Shown in pieces: positions 38,241-50,048 of a stretch of 64,000 nt of DNA. The DNA is from Lucifuga dentata (taxonomy: Eukaryota; Chordata; Actinopteri; Ophidiiformes; Bythitidae), in the NCBI GenBank assembly GCA_014773175.1, contig VXCM01001343.1, forward strand, positions 133,442-197,441. The letters are read 5' to 3'. The notes under the pieces were generated by a model. The model had not been told where the DNA came from. It did not search any database and saw nothing but the letters and a program-made list of their open reading frames with translations. How positions within the stretch are numbered: position 1 is the first letter of the stretch; each line of letters starts with the position of its first letter. A program made the position numbers and the translations under genes.

Positions 38241-40399
38241 ATGCACGCTCACATGCAAATATGCATATGAGCTTCATCCCAAGACCCTGAGCTCCCCTCC
38301 AAAATCACCCCATGGGCTTTGTTTTGATCCTTCTGCCAACCATTCTCCTCAGCCACCTCTTAAGCCCTGTGCATGCTGTATGTGTGTGTAAATGCACACG
38401 CTCAGGCACACAGGGCCACAGGGACATACTCACTGTGGCCCCCTTAAGCCTTTTGTGCTCCAAATTTACACTGTCTTGCCCTTATTCCTACTCCAAATGT
38501 CTCCCTGCTCGTTCCTTAGTGTATGCAGTGCAGGGCTTGTTACAGCAGAATGAGCCTTGGCTCTTTTTCTGCTCGCTCTGGCATCAGAGGTCTCAGAGGT
38601 ATACTCCTCTCATTGCTTCTTCACAGCTCAAGGCTTTGTCAAAGCGTGAGAGACAGTTGCTCTCTCCCTTGTTCTGGTGAATCCTTGCTGAGAATCTTCT
38701 GCTGAAGCCTTCTGTAGTTCTGAGTGAATGATGCATGCTCTAGTACACTACAAATCATACAATCGTTTGTTATGATCACCACACTAACCCTCATTCTATC
38801 CAGCCCTTCTGCATATCTCAATGAGCTTATTATTATATTAGGAGAACCTGTCAAGGGAATGTTTGATGGATCTTTTCTTAAGTTTCTTGGGAAAAGTCTG
38901 TGGAATTCTTGCTAATGGAATGCTGTGAATGACACCGTCTTGAATTTTGTATGCACTGGTGTATCATAGTTGTCAGAAAGATGCATGCAGGCACACTCAT
39001 TCATATACACAGAAGGCATTCTGAGGATGACAGATGGAGAACATCACATTTGCACGAGTACTAACCACGTACTGTATGTACCATAAATTTAGTCATTCAT
39101 TCTCTCATTCTATTTCGGTCTCACTATTTAATATATGTCTCCTGCTTTCTGTGCTGTAGGTTTCATGACAAAGTAAAAGCAGAAGGTTGGTAGACTATTT
39201 CATTGTTTACAGCTTCACATTATGTCTTTATGAGTACAAGAAAAAGACCATCTAAATGCCTAAGCACTAAATTTAATGCAGTGCAAATGAGATCTGCTAA
39301 TATGCTTCCTACAAGGTTAAAATGTCTCCAGTATGCTCTTATGTATTAGAAGAAGCAATAATGTTTGCTCTACTCTATATTTTGGCCAGTGTCCACATTA
39401 CTGGAAGATGTAATCTTCTGAGTATGAAATGGAGCAGATATATTTTGTGAGCAAGACATAAGGTGGGATATGAAAGCCTGGATTTGGTCATTAAACACAG
39501 AGATCCTCAGCAAAGCAGATATTACCACAGTGACACTCTTTGCTTTAGATGTCTGGACTTTATTTTGTTTATTACATTCTGTATAATAAGAAAGCAACAT
39601 TTGTGAACAATTATCATACTATATATATATATATACATATATAGTGTGATAGTGTGGTAGTGTGTGTGTGTGTGTTTGGTCATCCAGGAGAACAAATGAG
39701 CAGGATCAAGGGGCCACAGCAAAATAGCTCTCTAATTTTAATTTCTCATTATAAAAAATAAGTCGTCCNCACACACACACACATATGTTAAATAGACAGA
39801 TAGCACTTTGAAGCACACACATACTTACGCTATGACACATTAACGACACACCAGGCAACAGAAAGAATGGCCATTAAGGGGCTTATTGACCCCTATTAAT
39901 GACTCATAGAGAGCCAAATCAATTCACAAGGGACGTATTACTCTGGACTGTGTGTGTGTGTGCGTGTGTGTGGCTGTCTGGTTGCCTGATTTTGATGTCA
40001 TTAAAATCTACACTTTTTTTTTAAATTAACAAGGCAGGTAGTTATCTTTTGGTTTGATTGTCTGCCATTTTATGCCTTTGTGTCTCTTTCTTTGTGTTTG
40101 TGCAATGTGATTGAAGCTGCAGCAAAATTTTTGGCAAAATCTCAGACCAACATAAACTACAATGTTTGCCATTAAGATCCACAGGGCTGCAGATAGTGTC
40201 AGCGCTGAGATAATGCTAGCTGGATGGGAGGGAAAGGATTAGCACACTGCTAAACTTGTGACCATAGACTGCAGGGCACTTTATAAACACTGCCAGGCCA
40301 TGGCCGGGGTGGATTAGTTTAGCATAGGATTAGTGGGGGTGGGGACAGTCTGTAGTGGCTGGCTGGATGTCTTCTTAGCTGGTTAGCTAACTGGTTTAA
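37386..40399. other. Intergenic sequence, no gene recognised
   Basis: Contains a diverged copy of the 8908/12540 word at about 37707, a long (TG)n at about 38193-38238, an AT tract near 39620 and a (CA)n with a single N at 39769. No splice-supported coding sequence. Confidence 0.4.
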
Positions 40400-40578
40400 T
40401 GGGAGTCATTCCTATGTTCCCAGGGTCCTACTGTATGTTCCCTAGCTCTATATAGCACAATAGAGTTTATAATGGGTTAGGTTTATTCTGTTAACCCACG
40501 CTTAATGTGTGTTAACAGAATATTGACCTGGGGAGCACCTTGGGAATTTAGGACCCTGGGAACATAGATATGCTCCCA
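40400..40578. mobile_element. MITE-like foldback element with nested inverted repeats
   Basis: The left arm 40400-40430 and right arm 40549-40578 are inverted copies: the inner part CTATGTTCCCAGGGTCCTA is exact, and the outer TGGGAG is exact around a six-base diverged patch. Inside, TATTCTGTTAAC (40484-40495) is inverted exactly as GTTAACAGAATA (40511-40522). About 180 bp with no coding capacity, so non-autonomous. TATGTTCCC..GGGTCC words are familiar from fish dispersed repeats. Confidence 0.75.
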
Positions 40579-42050
40579 TTTGATGCCTGGTTTGTTTGAA
40601 GGCTGGCAGGTTGCCCTTTGTAGCTGTAGCTGGAAGGGAAAAGCCATTGTATTGTTGGATAGACAGGTCAGGTCACAACCCAAAACGATTTTTGTTGATT
40701 TCCAGCAAAAATCATTTTGCATTTCACGATTTTCAGTGTATTTCATTAGATTGGTGTTTAAAAAAAAACGTGTATACATTGAATTTATGAGGTATTTGTA
40801 CAATTTAATGCAATTCAGTACTACGGCCCTATAATAAAAACTTAATCTCTAAGGAGCTTATAATGCTCAATTGTCTCCATATTTGTATTGGACTACAGTA
40901 TATTAGCAGTTAAAGGTGTTTTTATACTCTGCAATATTTATGTGTATAAATGGTTATGTACAAAACATTCAAAGCAGCTTTCAATGTAATGCAGTGCAAA
41001 ACAAAATCATATAATACTGCAGAGATGAATCAACACCTCTCTGACCTTGTCATAAGTTTCACAAAGATAGGGTTTTATTGCAGGGCATTACCACATGTAT
41101 TAATGTATTGAATTATGCTTATTGTGTCAGTGGTTACCAAGTTTTAACATAAATAAAATTGCACACATTGGATCATCTGCTTCAAAGCTACAACCTAATA
41201 TCTGTCCCTATGCTACACCAACTTGCTGCCTTTGTGTCTGGGATGATCAACAAGCAAACACACAAAATTCACCTGATGTGACCCCTTAAATACCAACCAC
41301 TGAGGTCACAAAGCCACACGCTGACTAACTCTGTGATAATGCCAGTGCATACTAGTCACCACTAGATATGATTGTGCTCCTGTCATGTTGGAAAAGACTG
41401 AACAGTGAATATCTGAATCTTGATCTGTGAGTGGTATGACAACACAGCACTCCTTCAATGGAGGCTGAACAAAGCAGCATTGTGAAGGCAGCGACAGGCC
41501 TCATTAGCTGCACCACATCCCGGTTATCTGATCTGCATGCAAGTCTGACTTCTGACTCACCTAAAGATTGCGGGGGGCGAGTTTCAAAATACCTGCCAAA
41601 GCCACGTTTCCTGGCAAAATGATGCCAAGGATGTGCTAACATATGAAACCAGAGCACTTCATTTGAAATGGGAGCTGTTGTTACTGGTCAGTGTCAGTCA
41701 GTGCTGACGCTCTGCCGGTGGTGAGATTTGTTTTCGAGATCAGCGTCAAACAAGTGATGTGAGTGTTCTGTGCGATGTGTACCGTAATGTGAGTCATACG
41801 CTCTGAAATGGGATTACAGTTGTACTTGTAATTGCGTAATACTTAAAGACTTAAGTGTGACATTTGAAATTGTGGATGGTAATATTTTATATTTTTTATT
41901 TGATTGTTTTATGCTTTAGGGCATGTCTTTCTGACAGGCATTTCTCCTTTGCATTAATTTGTTTTATTGGCTTCTCTGCTAAGCTGCAGTGTACCTGAAT
42001 ATTCAGTTCTCATTCTCAGTTTTTCTCAGTAGACATGCTCCCCCCACTAA
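40579..42050. other. Intergenic sequence, no gene recognised
   Basis: Unique AT-rich DNA with no recognised coding, RNA or transposon signal. Confidence 0.4.
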
Positions 42051-42061
42051 TGTCCCTACTT

Positions 42062-42145
42062 TTTACCTTTACTGTAAAGTGTATCGGGACCATGATGCAT
42101 GGTGATTTTGCACTTTAAATAAATTGATTGATTAATTGATTGACT
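42062..42145 (+). mobile_element. LINE 3' tail with (ATTG)n end
   Basis: GTAAAGTGTATCGGGACC...GCACTTTAAATAAATTGATTGATTAATTGATTG has the layout of fish LINE 3' ends, an AATAAA-like word followed by ATTG tetramers. The body upstream was not recognised. Confidence 0.5.
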
Positions 42146-42149
42146 ACAG

Positions 42150-42400
42150 ATTAATCAGGCACTATATCTCTCTCTCCACTGTTATGCGGGTGATACACAG
42201 TGGTGACTTCCTGTTAGTCCAAGTGAGGCTGGTTACTCTCAAGGATTGTCTCAAAATTTTCTGTAGCTTGATAACGATGAGGCTCGGGTTATTTAATTGC
42301 CCCCATCCCTCCCCAAACCTGACACAGGAGATTCACAGGAGTCTTGGAATCCTGGTAACCCCTCTGAAAAAATAGGTCATTTTGTCAGTTCTGAAATATT
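42150..42400 (+). mobile_element. Non-LTR retrotransposon fossil (RT fragment)
   Basis: HCYAGDTQ corresponds to the RT catalytic box usually written CYADDTQ, with the first aspartate changed to glycine. About 150 bp later NLTQEIHRSLGILV matches the VRNLGV block that follows it in LINE ORF2. Frame breaks and stop codons mean it is inactive. It lies directly after a separate LINE 3' tail, suggesting nested or tandem insertions. Confidence 0.65.
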
Positions 42401-42615
42401 TAGTCATTTCTGTCTACCCTTGACCTTGAAAAAATATTTATGCTTTAATTTAATCCCATCTCAATTTTTGTTGTAACTTATTATAGTATATACTGCACCC
42501 CATTAAAAAGCATTTAATTACCTGCTGTCAGCTCAAAATGCAGCTGCTGATGATTTTAACTGGAACTAATCAACATCTGCACCATCATCCGTCCATTGTC
42601 TTCCAGCTCAGTATG

Positions 42616-42618
<3 letters not shown>

Positions 42619-42681
<63 letters not shown>
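42619..42681. repeat. (CA)n microsatellite, about 31 perfect units
   Basis: One of the longest uninterrupted dinucleotide runs in the window. It sits directly against copy D of the dispersed repeat, as a (CA)n sits against copy B. Confidence 0.97.
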
Positions 42682-42683
<2 letters not shown>

Positions 42684-42686
<3 letters not shown>

Positions 42687-43095
42687 TAAGACACAAACCA
42701 TCAGTCACATGATTCCAGCTGATAACTAGCACTCAGGACTTTTACATGCACACTATACTCTAGTTTTTGTCTGTACAGCAATTCAGGCAAAAGTGCAGAG
42801 TAAGCCATACACATGAATGGAATTAATAGGATTCTGTCATTCTGTGGATGTACATGACTTGTTTGTTAAATCGACTTACAAGAGCTGATTGTAAGTGGAT
42901 GGATCATTTACATGCTTGAGTAAATTGATTTACAGTCACATAATCCAGGTCTGTTACTCAGAGTACACCAACATCGATCCAAGCCAATTTCAGTCTAATT
43001 GTGTTCATTATGACAAAATTGATTTATTGCTGTAATCAAATTAATCAAATTAAAATTGAAGTTTTAAGGCAAATATGCAAACATGCTGACTGACT
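42684..43095. repeat. Dispersed AT-rich repeat, copy D
   Basis: Starts TAAGACACAAACCATCAGTC, then TTTACATGCACACTATACTC, GAATGGAATTAATAGGATTC, ATGCTTGAGTAAATTGATTT and GTCTGTTACTCAGAGTAC. The right end reads GCAAACATGCTGACTG. The most complete copy of the family. Confidence 0.65.
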
Positions 43096-43434
43096 TCAGA
43101 ATATAGTGTATGTGTATATTTTATTCTTACCAAAATACATCAAAACTTCAATTATAAACTCTTAACCGATCTGTAGAAAATAATATACTGTATGTTAAAA
43201 GGTGGTGCCAACAAAACAGAAACCTGCTTCTGAAACTCATCAAATTGTTTGCTTCACCTGTACCAATAAGACCATCAGAAAAATAGTACCGGCCTCCTCC
43301 CTTTGCTCATAACCTGAAAGAAACTAGAAATTCTGTTTGCAGTCCCTTCAGATGTCAAAATCTCAAATGTTTTCATTAGATCTGTCTAAAGTTTAAAAAA
43401 AGACAGAAAAAAGTTTCACATCAATTTAATGTGC

Positions 43435-43440
43435 TTTATT
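43435..43440 (-). terminator. Candidate distal poly(A) signal of sema6d
   Basis: AATAAA on the - strand (context GGAATAAAGCACATTAAA) with a downstream T-rich stretch. It would give a 3' UTR of about 4 kb. Confidence 0.35.
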
Positions 43441-43764
43441 CCACGAAGGTGTGCACTGCATTACTAATAGAATCTTACCTGAAAATCTTCTTACATCTCC
43501 AGGAGTTTTTGCACATATGACAGTTTAATAAGAAAAGAACACAGTGAAGGTCACAAAAGTACATTATTTACTTTAAAGTCAGAATGTTCAGTTTAAAGAC
43601 AATCCCAAGGTTGGTTTTCCTCACATAATGTTACACTCAATTCAACAACTAAAGATTTTCCTTGTATAAAGATATCCACCCAAGGCAAAGAAACAGGTAA
43701 AAAAAAAAAAAAANGAAAAAAAAAAAAAAAGTCAAGGACATATCACAGTCTTCATGACAAGAAT

Positions 43765-43770
43765 TTTATT
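43765..43770 (-). terminator. Candidate alternative poly(A) signal of sema6d
   Basis: AATAAA on the - strand (context GAAAATAAAATTCTTG), followed by TGTG and then a long T tract that is interrupted by the N at 43714. The layout is good for cleavage, but homopolymers like this are common in the window. Confidence 0.35.
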
Positions 43771-46700
43771 TTCTTTTTTCATTACATTTTGCATTAAATT
43801 AAAGAGTTGTTTTTCTTTACAACATACATTAAGCTGTGAATCAGATGTTAAGGAAGTGGATCGAGAAGGGCAAAAAACGTTGTGACATCACAATATCTTA
43901 CAAGCTTACAAAGTTCAAAATGTTGAGAAGTGGAGAAAAGAGTTTGCATCTAATAGCAGTGAATTATAACAAAGGTGAAAGACAAAAAGGCACACACCTC
44001 AACCTTACTGTCCACAGCAGCCTTCACAGTCAAACCCAATCCAGACTTGAATTAAATGTTCAAACCCACTTTGACATCAAAATGCTGTTACAGAACCTTT
44101 AAAGCACCCACAGTTCTATTAAGTTGTCTACATAGGATGTGAACATTTAACATTTTGACATTTGCAGGGAGCGCAATATAATTTCTTGTTCCTTACAGAC
44201 ATGAGAATTTCTAAGCCAAGAACATCTGTCTGAACATTTCTAAATAAGAAATATTTAGTTGAAAATCTGCATTATTCCAGACCTGGGAAAGTTGCTGCTA
44301 TCTATGCACCCGTAAGAGCCTCTGTATACTTCAGACAACTTGCCTGTCGGATCATCTGATAGTCTAAAACCCCCTTTTTGCCTGTTGGGGGGCTATGTCT
44401 GACAGTATTTGTAACTTTCCAAAACAGGCAATTAAATAGTCACGCCCCCTTCATGCAGCGATTGGCCAGCTGTGCTGAGTTGTGAAAGCAGGGAGGATTT
44501 TTCTTTCTGTCACTGTCAACCCTGTGATCCAGCATGAATACCTTCAAGGAGAAAAGTGAAAATGTGTGCCATTATCCCTGCTAAAATCATTCATTGTGTC
44601 AAGATCACAAAAACAAACAGAAGAGCCAGAATTTGTCAACCCCTTCCTTTTCTACTGCGGCAGACTTTTCACCCCACCTTCAAGTGTGAGCATGCTTGAA
44701 CCGATATAAACACATAGTGGGACACCAAGTTGTACGACCTAGTTCTTTGAAGTATACTGAGGCCTTACAGGACCTTGCAGAGCTCAGACACTCCAATATT
44801 ATGGCAATCTGGTGGTTTGCAGTAAATACACTCCTTTATCCCAATCTTGGGTCATTTTGCTTTCAATTTACCCCAGATTGTTATCCAAAGAGGCAACTTT
44901 CCCCAACTCCCTGTTTGATTGAATCTAATCTGCAGCACAAGACCTGGTCATTTACAACCAAACCCTGCGAACATCTATATACAATACATTTAGGTTAGTC
45001 AGGCCCCATATCCTACATGTCCTCACGTGAGCCGTGGATTGAGACATCATTGGCTTTCCTCCATTCAGTGAAAAAAAAAAAAAGAAAATTGCTTGATACC
45101 AAGGAAACTTTTACTTATCTACACATACAACACTAAGGGAGTGCTCTGTTGCTTTAGGTGTTGTGGGGAGGGTGATCAATAAAAATTCTCAAATAACGAT
45201 TAAGTGAAAGAAGATAAAGAAAAGGTCAGATTGGTATTAGTCAAACTCTCAGCCATTCTTAAGGCCATGATAATGAGAGTTAGTGAAACAATTTATCTCT
45301 AGACTTCCTCAAATCATGGTTTTTCTTAGAAAAGGGGTTACATAAGGTTTTTTTTTTGTTTGTTTTTTTTTTTTTTTTTTTNTTTTTTTTTTTTTTTTTT
45401 AATCATTTTGTTTTAATATGTCCTCTCTTACAGGAACCAGCCTGTTTATGCAACTTCCTAACTACTGGGTATTATGATACACACAAGAAGCCAGAGCTGT
45501 GTTAGTACTCTGGGTGCTTATGTGCATCTTAAACTGTAAGTTTGCTTAGTGTCGTTCTTGCATTATTATTGCAGGTCACCAGCAACATACACATACAGAG
45601 GCCTTCTCAAGTAACAAATATTAATAGTTCAATTAATCAGTCAATTAACAATCAAACAGACAGAAAAACAGTTAAAGTAAAAACAAACACCAGGACTTTT
45701 AGATTGTATAAAATAGAAAATGAAAGACACAAAGTCTTCATCGACACTGCCAACACAACATAAAGGGTTGCTTTAAGCGCATTAATGGCACAATCAGAAA
45801 TGAACCACAAAAAGAGTGTGTATGTGTGTGTGAGAGAGAGAAAGAGAGATAGAGAGAGAAAGACAGAGAGATGGGGAGAGGAAATGGAATCCTTTCTATC
45901 TCCTCTTCTATCTCTTTTCTATCCCTGCCATTGTATAAGTATGTGGGGACCAAAATTACAACAGTAACACCTACATTCTTTAATTGCATTTTTTATCAAA
46001 CCAGGGAAATACCATGATGTAACAAAAAAATAAAATACTACAAGAAGACAAAGTTAACAGCTATTAAAGAAAACACTGTCACTACTTTAGGGTGTAAGGC
46101 ACAAATTTACACGTGGAAGAGAAACAGGCAATATAAACATATGTTTTTATATTTTCTTTTTTTTTTTTCCTTTTTTTTTTTTTTTGCCTGTTTATCTGTG
46201 CGACGCCGGTAGAAGAGATGATATATTTCAAGATGGAGACATCACTCCTTCACTTACAGCTTCTTTTTGTTAGCGTGTACATCTGTATGTAGATTCCCAC
46301 GCTGTTGTTGGTGCTGGAGATGCTTCTCTTATGTCTTTGCAATGTGCAACAGTGATGGCACTGAAAAGCCAGCAGCCAATCAGGACAAATGTTACCGACT
46401 CACACAAAACCACAGTGCTGAATGGGGGATTCTAATTGGAGGAGCGAAAGGGTGAGATTCAGGAAGTCTTTTTATGATTGGTCTAAAACAATGAAAATTC
46501 TGGTCCCTGTCTGGCACAGTTTAAATAAATATCTCCTCCTCGATACAGAGGTCACATATATCTCAAGCTGCAGAACCCCCAGGTTCCACTGAGCAACAGC
46601 AAGACCAAGTGGACCTTTAGTCATCAAAAAAGTTCTACTGGCTCCAGTTTAATGACTTTAAATAAGTTTTTCACACTTGATTAACATTAAAACATCTCTT

Positions 46701-47439
46701 GTTCTGCCCTCCCTCTCACAAGCCTAGAAAGTCGGTCTTTTTTCAAAAGCACTTAATAAAAATAAATACAACAAGCTATTAGTATTAACAGTCATGTGTT
46801 ATTCAGTAACCAGTACAGTAGAAGAGTCCTCTGGCCCAGGCTTTCAGTGAAACCAAGGCAGGACTTGATTGCTGTAACACTGAGAGGCTTTTCACAGTTT
46901 CCAACATAAGCTGTATGTCCTTCCAATCTGAGCTCACTGTCTGGGTCCGAGTGCCTGCTGGCTCCAGTTCCCCAGTTCTCAAGGTACTGTACAACAATTA
47001 ATCGCAGGGTCCCCATGCTGTCTTCATATGTGCTTTTCCCAGCATGAACCAAGAATCAGTCAAGTTCCAGTGGCAAAAGACACAACAAACATGAGAGCCA
47101 CTATCTTGGATGCTACAGGGTGCTGATAGATGAAACATTCAAGACAGCCATCATCTTCTATTTTGGAGCACGTGTTCCCATGTGTGTTTACAGAGGAATT
47201 GGGAGCCGGCCGGCGCATGAGCTCCACGACGGCAACAGACCACAACAACCATTTGTATAGTATTTACATATTTATATAAAAACAAGGTGTTTTCCTTAAA
47301 AAGGTGTTGTGTTTTGTACTGTACTGTAAACCAAAAACAAAAAGAAAAGCACTAAAAGGAGATGTAGGTTGTGTTCCCCGTTTTTTTTCTCTTTCAGACT
47401 ACTGTCCGTTCACATTGGACTGGCAGGCTAACTAGCTGA

Positions 47440-48657
47440 CTATGTGCAGGAGTCACTGGACTTGCCTTTTGTTGAGAGTGACACTATGGAGGGTTTAGGA
47501 GGGACATCAGGCTTAAGATATTTGATCCCCGTTCTAGGCAATGAACCGTAGGAGCTCATTCCAGGCTGCCGTGACAGAGAAATGCCCTGTGCTGTCATTT
47601 GTATGGAGTCTACCCTCTGGGGTGCAGGGGGTGGAGTCTCCACACGGTTGAAGCTGTGATGTCTTGCCAAATGGGAAGAGTTAGATGAGTTGGTGTTGTG
47701 CTTCTTAAGAGCGGAGGATGTGGAAGCTGCTCCTTTCCGGAGCCCATAGACTGAGGAGTGGACCTCCAGGCGTTTGCCCATCTGAGGGACAGCAGGTGGA
47801 ACCGTGAGGGAGGCCTCTCGTTGAGGTACACGGGGTGGTAGCACCCCATCTGGATCTACCATGCTGAGGCTGTGACAGGGGTTCTTCATTGTCTTGTATT
47901 CCAGGGTGGCCCCCTGGTCGTCCATGACATTGTGGACCAGACTCAGGTCATTGTGGTGAGGCTGCTCCACATATTCATGCTGATAGGACTGCTGGTGCTG
48001 CTGGAGGTGGGGCTGGAGTTGGTGCTGGTGCTGAGGCAGAGGCAGGACTACCACGCTGGGGATATGGCCTGGTGAGGCCCTTAGGGGCAGGTCTGTAGAG
48101 ATAACAGGGGAACCCATAGGTGGCATGTCCTTGGTACAAGCATTGATGAGGTTCTGATTCCTCTCCCACTCGCGGCTACCTCGGCTGGGCTTACGGCGAG
48201 GCTGCATGGGTGTGGACTCAGGTGTTGGGAGAGCAGCTAAATCCAGGTGGTGCTGGTCTGCTTTGATTAGCATCTTTGCATTAGGTGTCAGTCTGCCATT
48301 GTGCATCAAAGGAGTGAGGATAGCCTCAGGACGGCCATCTTTGGCCTGTGTCTCAAACAGGCCCGTCAGCTTGGTCACACTATTCATGGATCCACGGCGG
48401 GAGTGAAGGTGGTGGCTGTCTTTTTCCTTGCGGCCTGTCAAGTCCATGTCGCGCCGNACGGCGGGAGTGAAGGTGGTGGCTGTCTTTTTCCTTGCGGCCT
48501 GTCAAGTCCATGTCGCGCCGCCTGTGGTCGCAGACACAGTAGACAATAATGCCGGAGAAGATGGCACCCATGGCAAAGGCTAGGATGACGGCAATAGCCA
48601 AGAGGGTTACAGGAACCAGCTGGTCACGACCCTTCTGATAGCTCTCACGGATCACAC
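47440..48657 (-). CDS. sema6d: Semaphorin 6D, terminal coding exon (transmembrane and cytoplasmic tail)
   Basis: The exon opens after a TCTCTGCAG acceptor in phase 1 (..GT GTG ATC) and ends at TAG (47442-47440). It encodes a short juxtamembrane stretch (VIRESYQKG), a hydrophobic helix (about 48616-48539: VPVTLLAIAVILAFAMG...) and a long cytoplasmic tail. Landmarks of vertebrate SEMA6D are RRGSMNSVTKLTGLF, ADQHHLDLAALPTPESTP, NACTKDMPPMGSPV, HIPSVVVLP, YQHEYVEQP, PPAPQRVDSIQ and LKPDVPPKPS; SEMA6A tails differ. SEMA6D signals through plexin-A receptors, and its tail can signal in reverse via Abl and Ena/Mena, fitting the proline-rich motifs. A 63-bp assembly duplication around the N at 48457 shifts the frame by one; the true coding length is about 1154 nt (about 383 residues). 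A sema6d paralogue from the teleost duplication cannot be excluded. Confidence 0.95.
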
Positions 48658-49987
48658 CTGCAGAGAGGCAGACATTACATTCAGAACAGCAGATCAGAAT
48701 TACTGCAGTAATTAAATTTTACTGTGTTTGGCTGGAACTTGTTTCTGAGAAAGAGGAGCTGTTGAGAAAGATACAAATTATTAGAATCATCAAAATAAAG
48801 AGATCAGAATGTTAAATTACATTTATTAAACAATGTTTTCTGGGTAAAAGGATTAGAGGCTTGAATAATTTCATGAAAAATATGCAAGAGAAGTAGGCTT
48901 TATCCGATCATGAGGAACACCTATTCAAAATGGATGCTAATCGTAGCTGGAAGTAACAACATTTGACATTTCCAAGAAATCCAATCTTAGACTCAAAATG
49001 TGTTTTGGAAAAGTAATTACAATTCACATTTTAAAATCTGAGATAAAACCTTCTGCCAAAATGAAAAAGATATGAGGAGAGATAAAGGAGCTGATCCCTT
49101 TCTTCTCATGGCTGCAAATAGGCGACTTTTCATAAAGCTTGGATCCAATCTCATGAATCATAGAGAATACATTAAAGAGCCTCTGATTAGGTGCTAAATC
49201 CAATGAGCTGTGTCATCAGCATCTTATGAAAGCACCACTTCCAAGGACTGGCAAAGACACGCTGCGATACAGCCAAATAAAAGATAATTCAATAAAAGCA
49301 GCAGTGAAGTATTTCAGCGTTGGGAGAGTGGGAGCAGCAGGTTCTGTGTAATAAAATAGGGTCAACAATAATCTGCACTTGCACACACATACACAAGAGC
49401 ATGAACATGTGCATCTCCCACACACACACACACACACACACTGGTGATAAGCCCCAGCCTGTTGATGAATGGAGACATCTAATGCAGCACTCTGTTCCTT
49501 AGGTTAACCATACCAGCCACAGCAGAGAGATTTATTTGGTGTTCACACATGACCTGTGGCGTGCACAGATCACTTAGCACACACGGGATTAGGCAGGTGG
49601 ATTCTATCACATTAAATCTCCCACACTGCACTGCTCTTTTGTGCTACAGTACTGTGATTCTGTTACACGTGTGTACTGTGCTAATTTTTCGTATCATGGT
49701 ATCAGTCACGAAAAATGTGTAAAGATTTTTTGAAATACTGTTTTGAAATACTGTTTGTGTCTATAACTCAAGTGGAGCAAAGTACAATACCTCGATATGT
49801 ACACATTTACATGCATTGTGTAATCCATCTCCACACAATCTACTATACAGTGTCTGCTATACAGAAAAGGAGTGTGTTACAGCAAATTATATTACTAATT
49901 AATTACTACTATATTATTAAGTATATATGGGCATTATAGATTGTATTACAGCTTGCAGACATAATGCAGACATTTTCAGTGATGAAA

Positions 49988-49990
49988 ATA

Positions 49991-50029
<39 letters not shown>

Positions 50030-50048
50030 GCTACTACACTACTACTAC
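49988..50048. repeat. (CTA)n trinucleotide repeat
   Basis: About 16-18 CTA units with one CTG and one CAC interruption, inside the large sema6d intron. Trinucleotide runs are rare in this otherwise dinucleotide-rich window. Confidence 0.93.

Larger units (their letters stand above)
43410..47439 (-). other. sema6d 3' UTR (putative)
   Basis: It follows the TAG stop of sema6d and stays AT-rich, with no other gene on either strand. It holds long A/T homopolymers, two of them with a single N (43714, 45382), and a GA tract near 45833-45870. The proximal part (about 47250-47290) includes TATTTATATA-type AU-rich words that often affect mRNA stability. Length is inferred only from the poly(A) hexamers. 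Confidence 0.4.
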
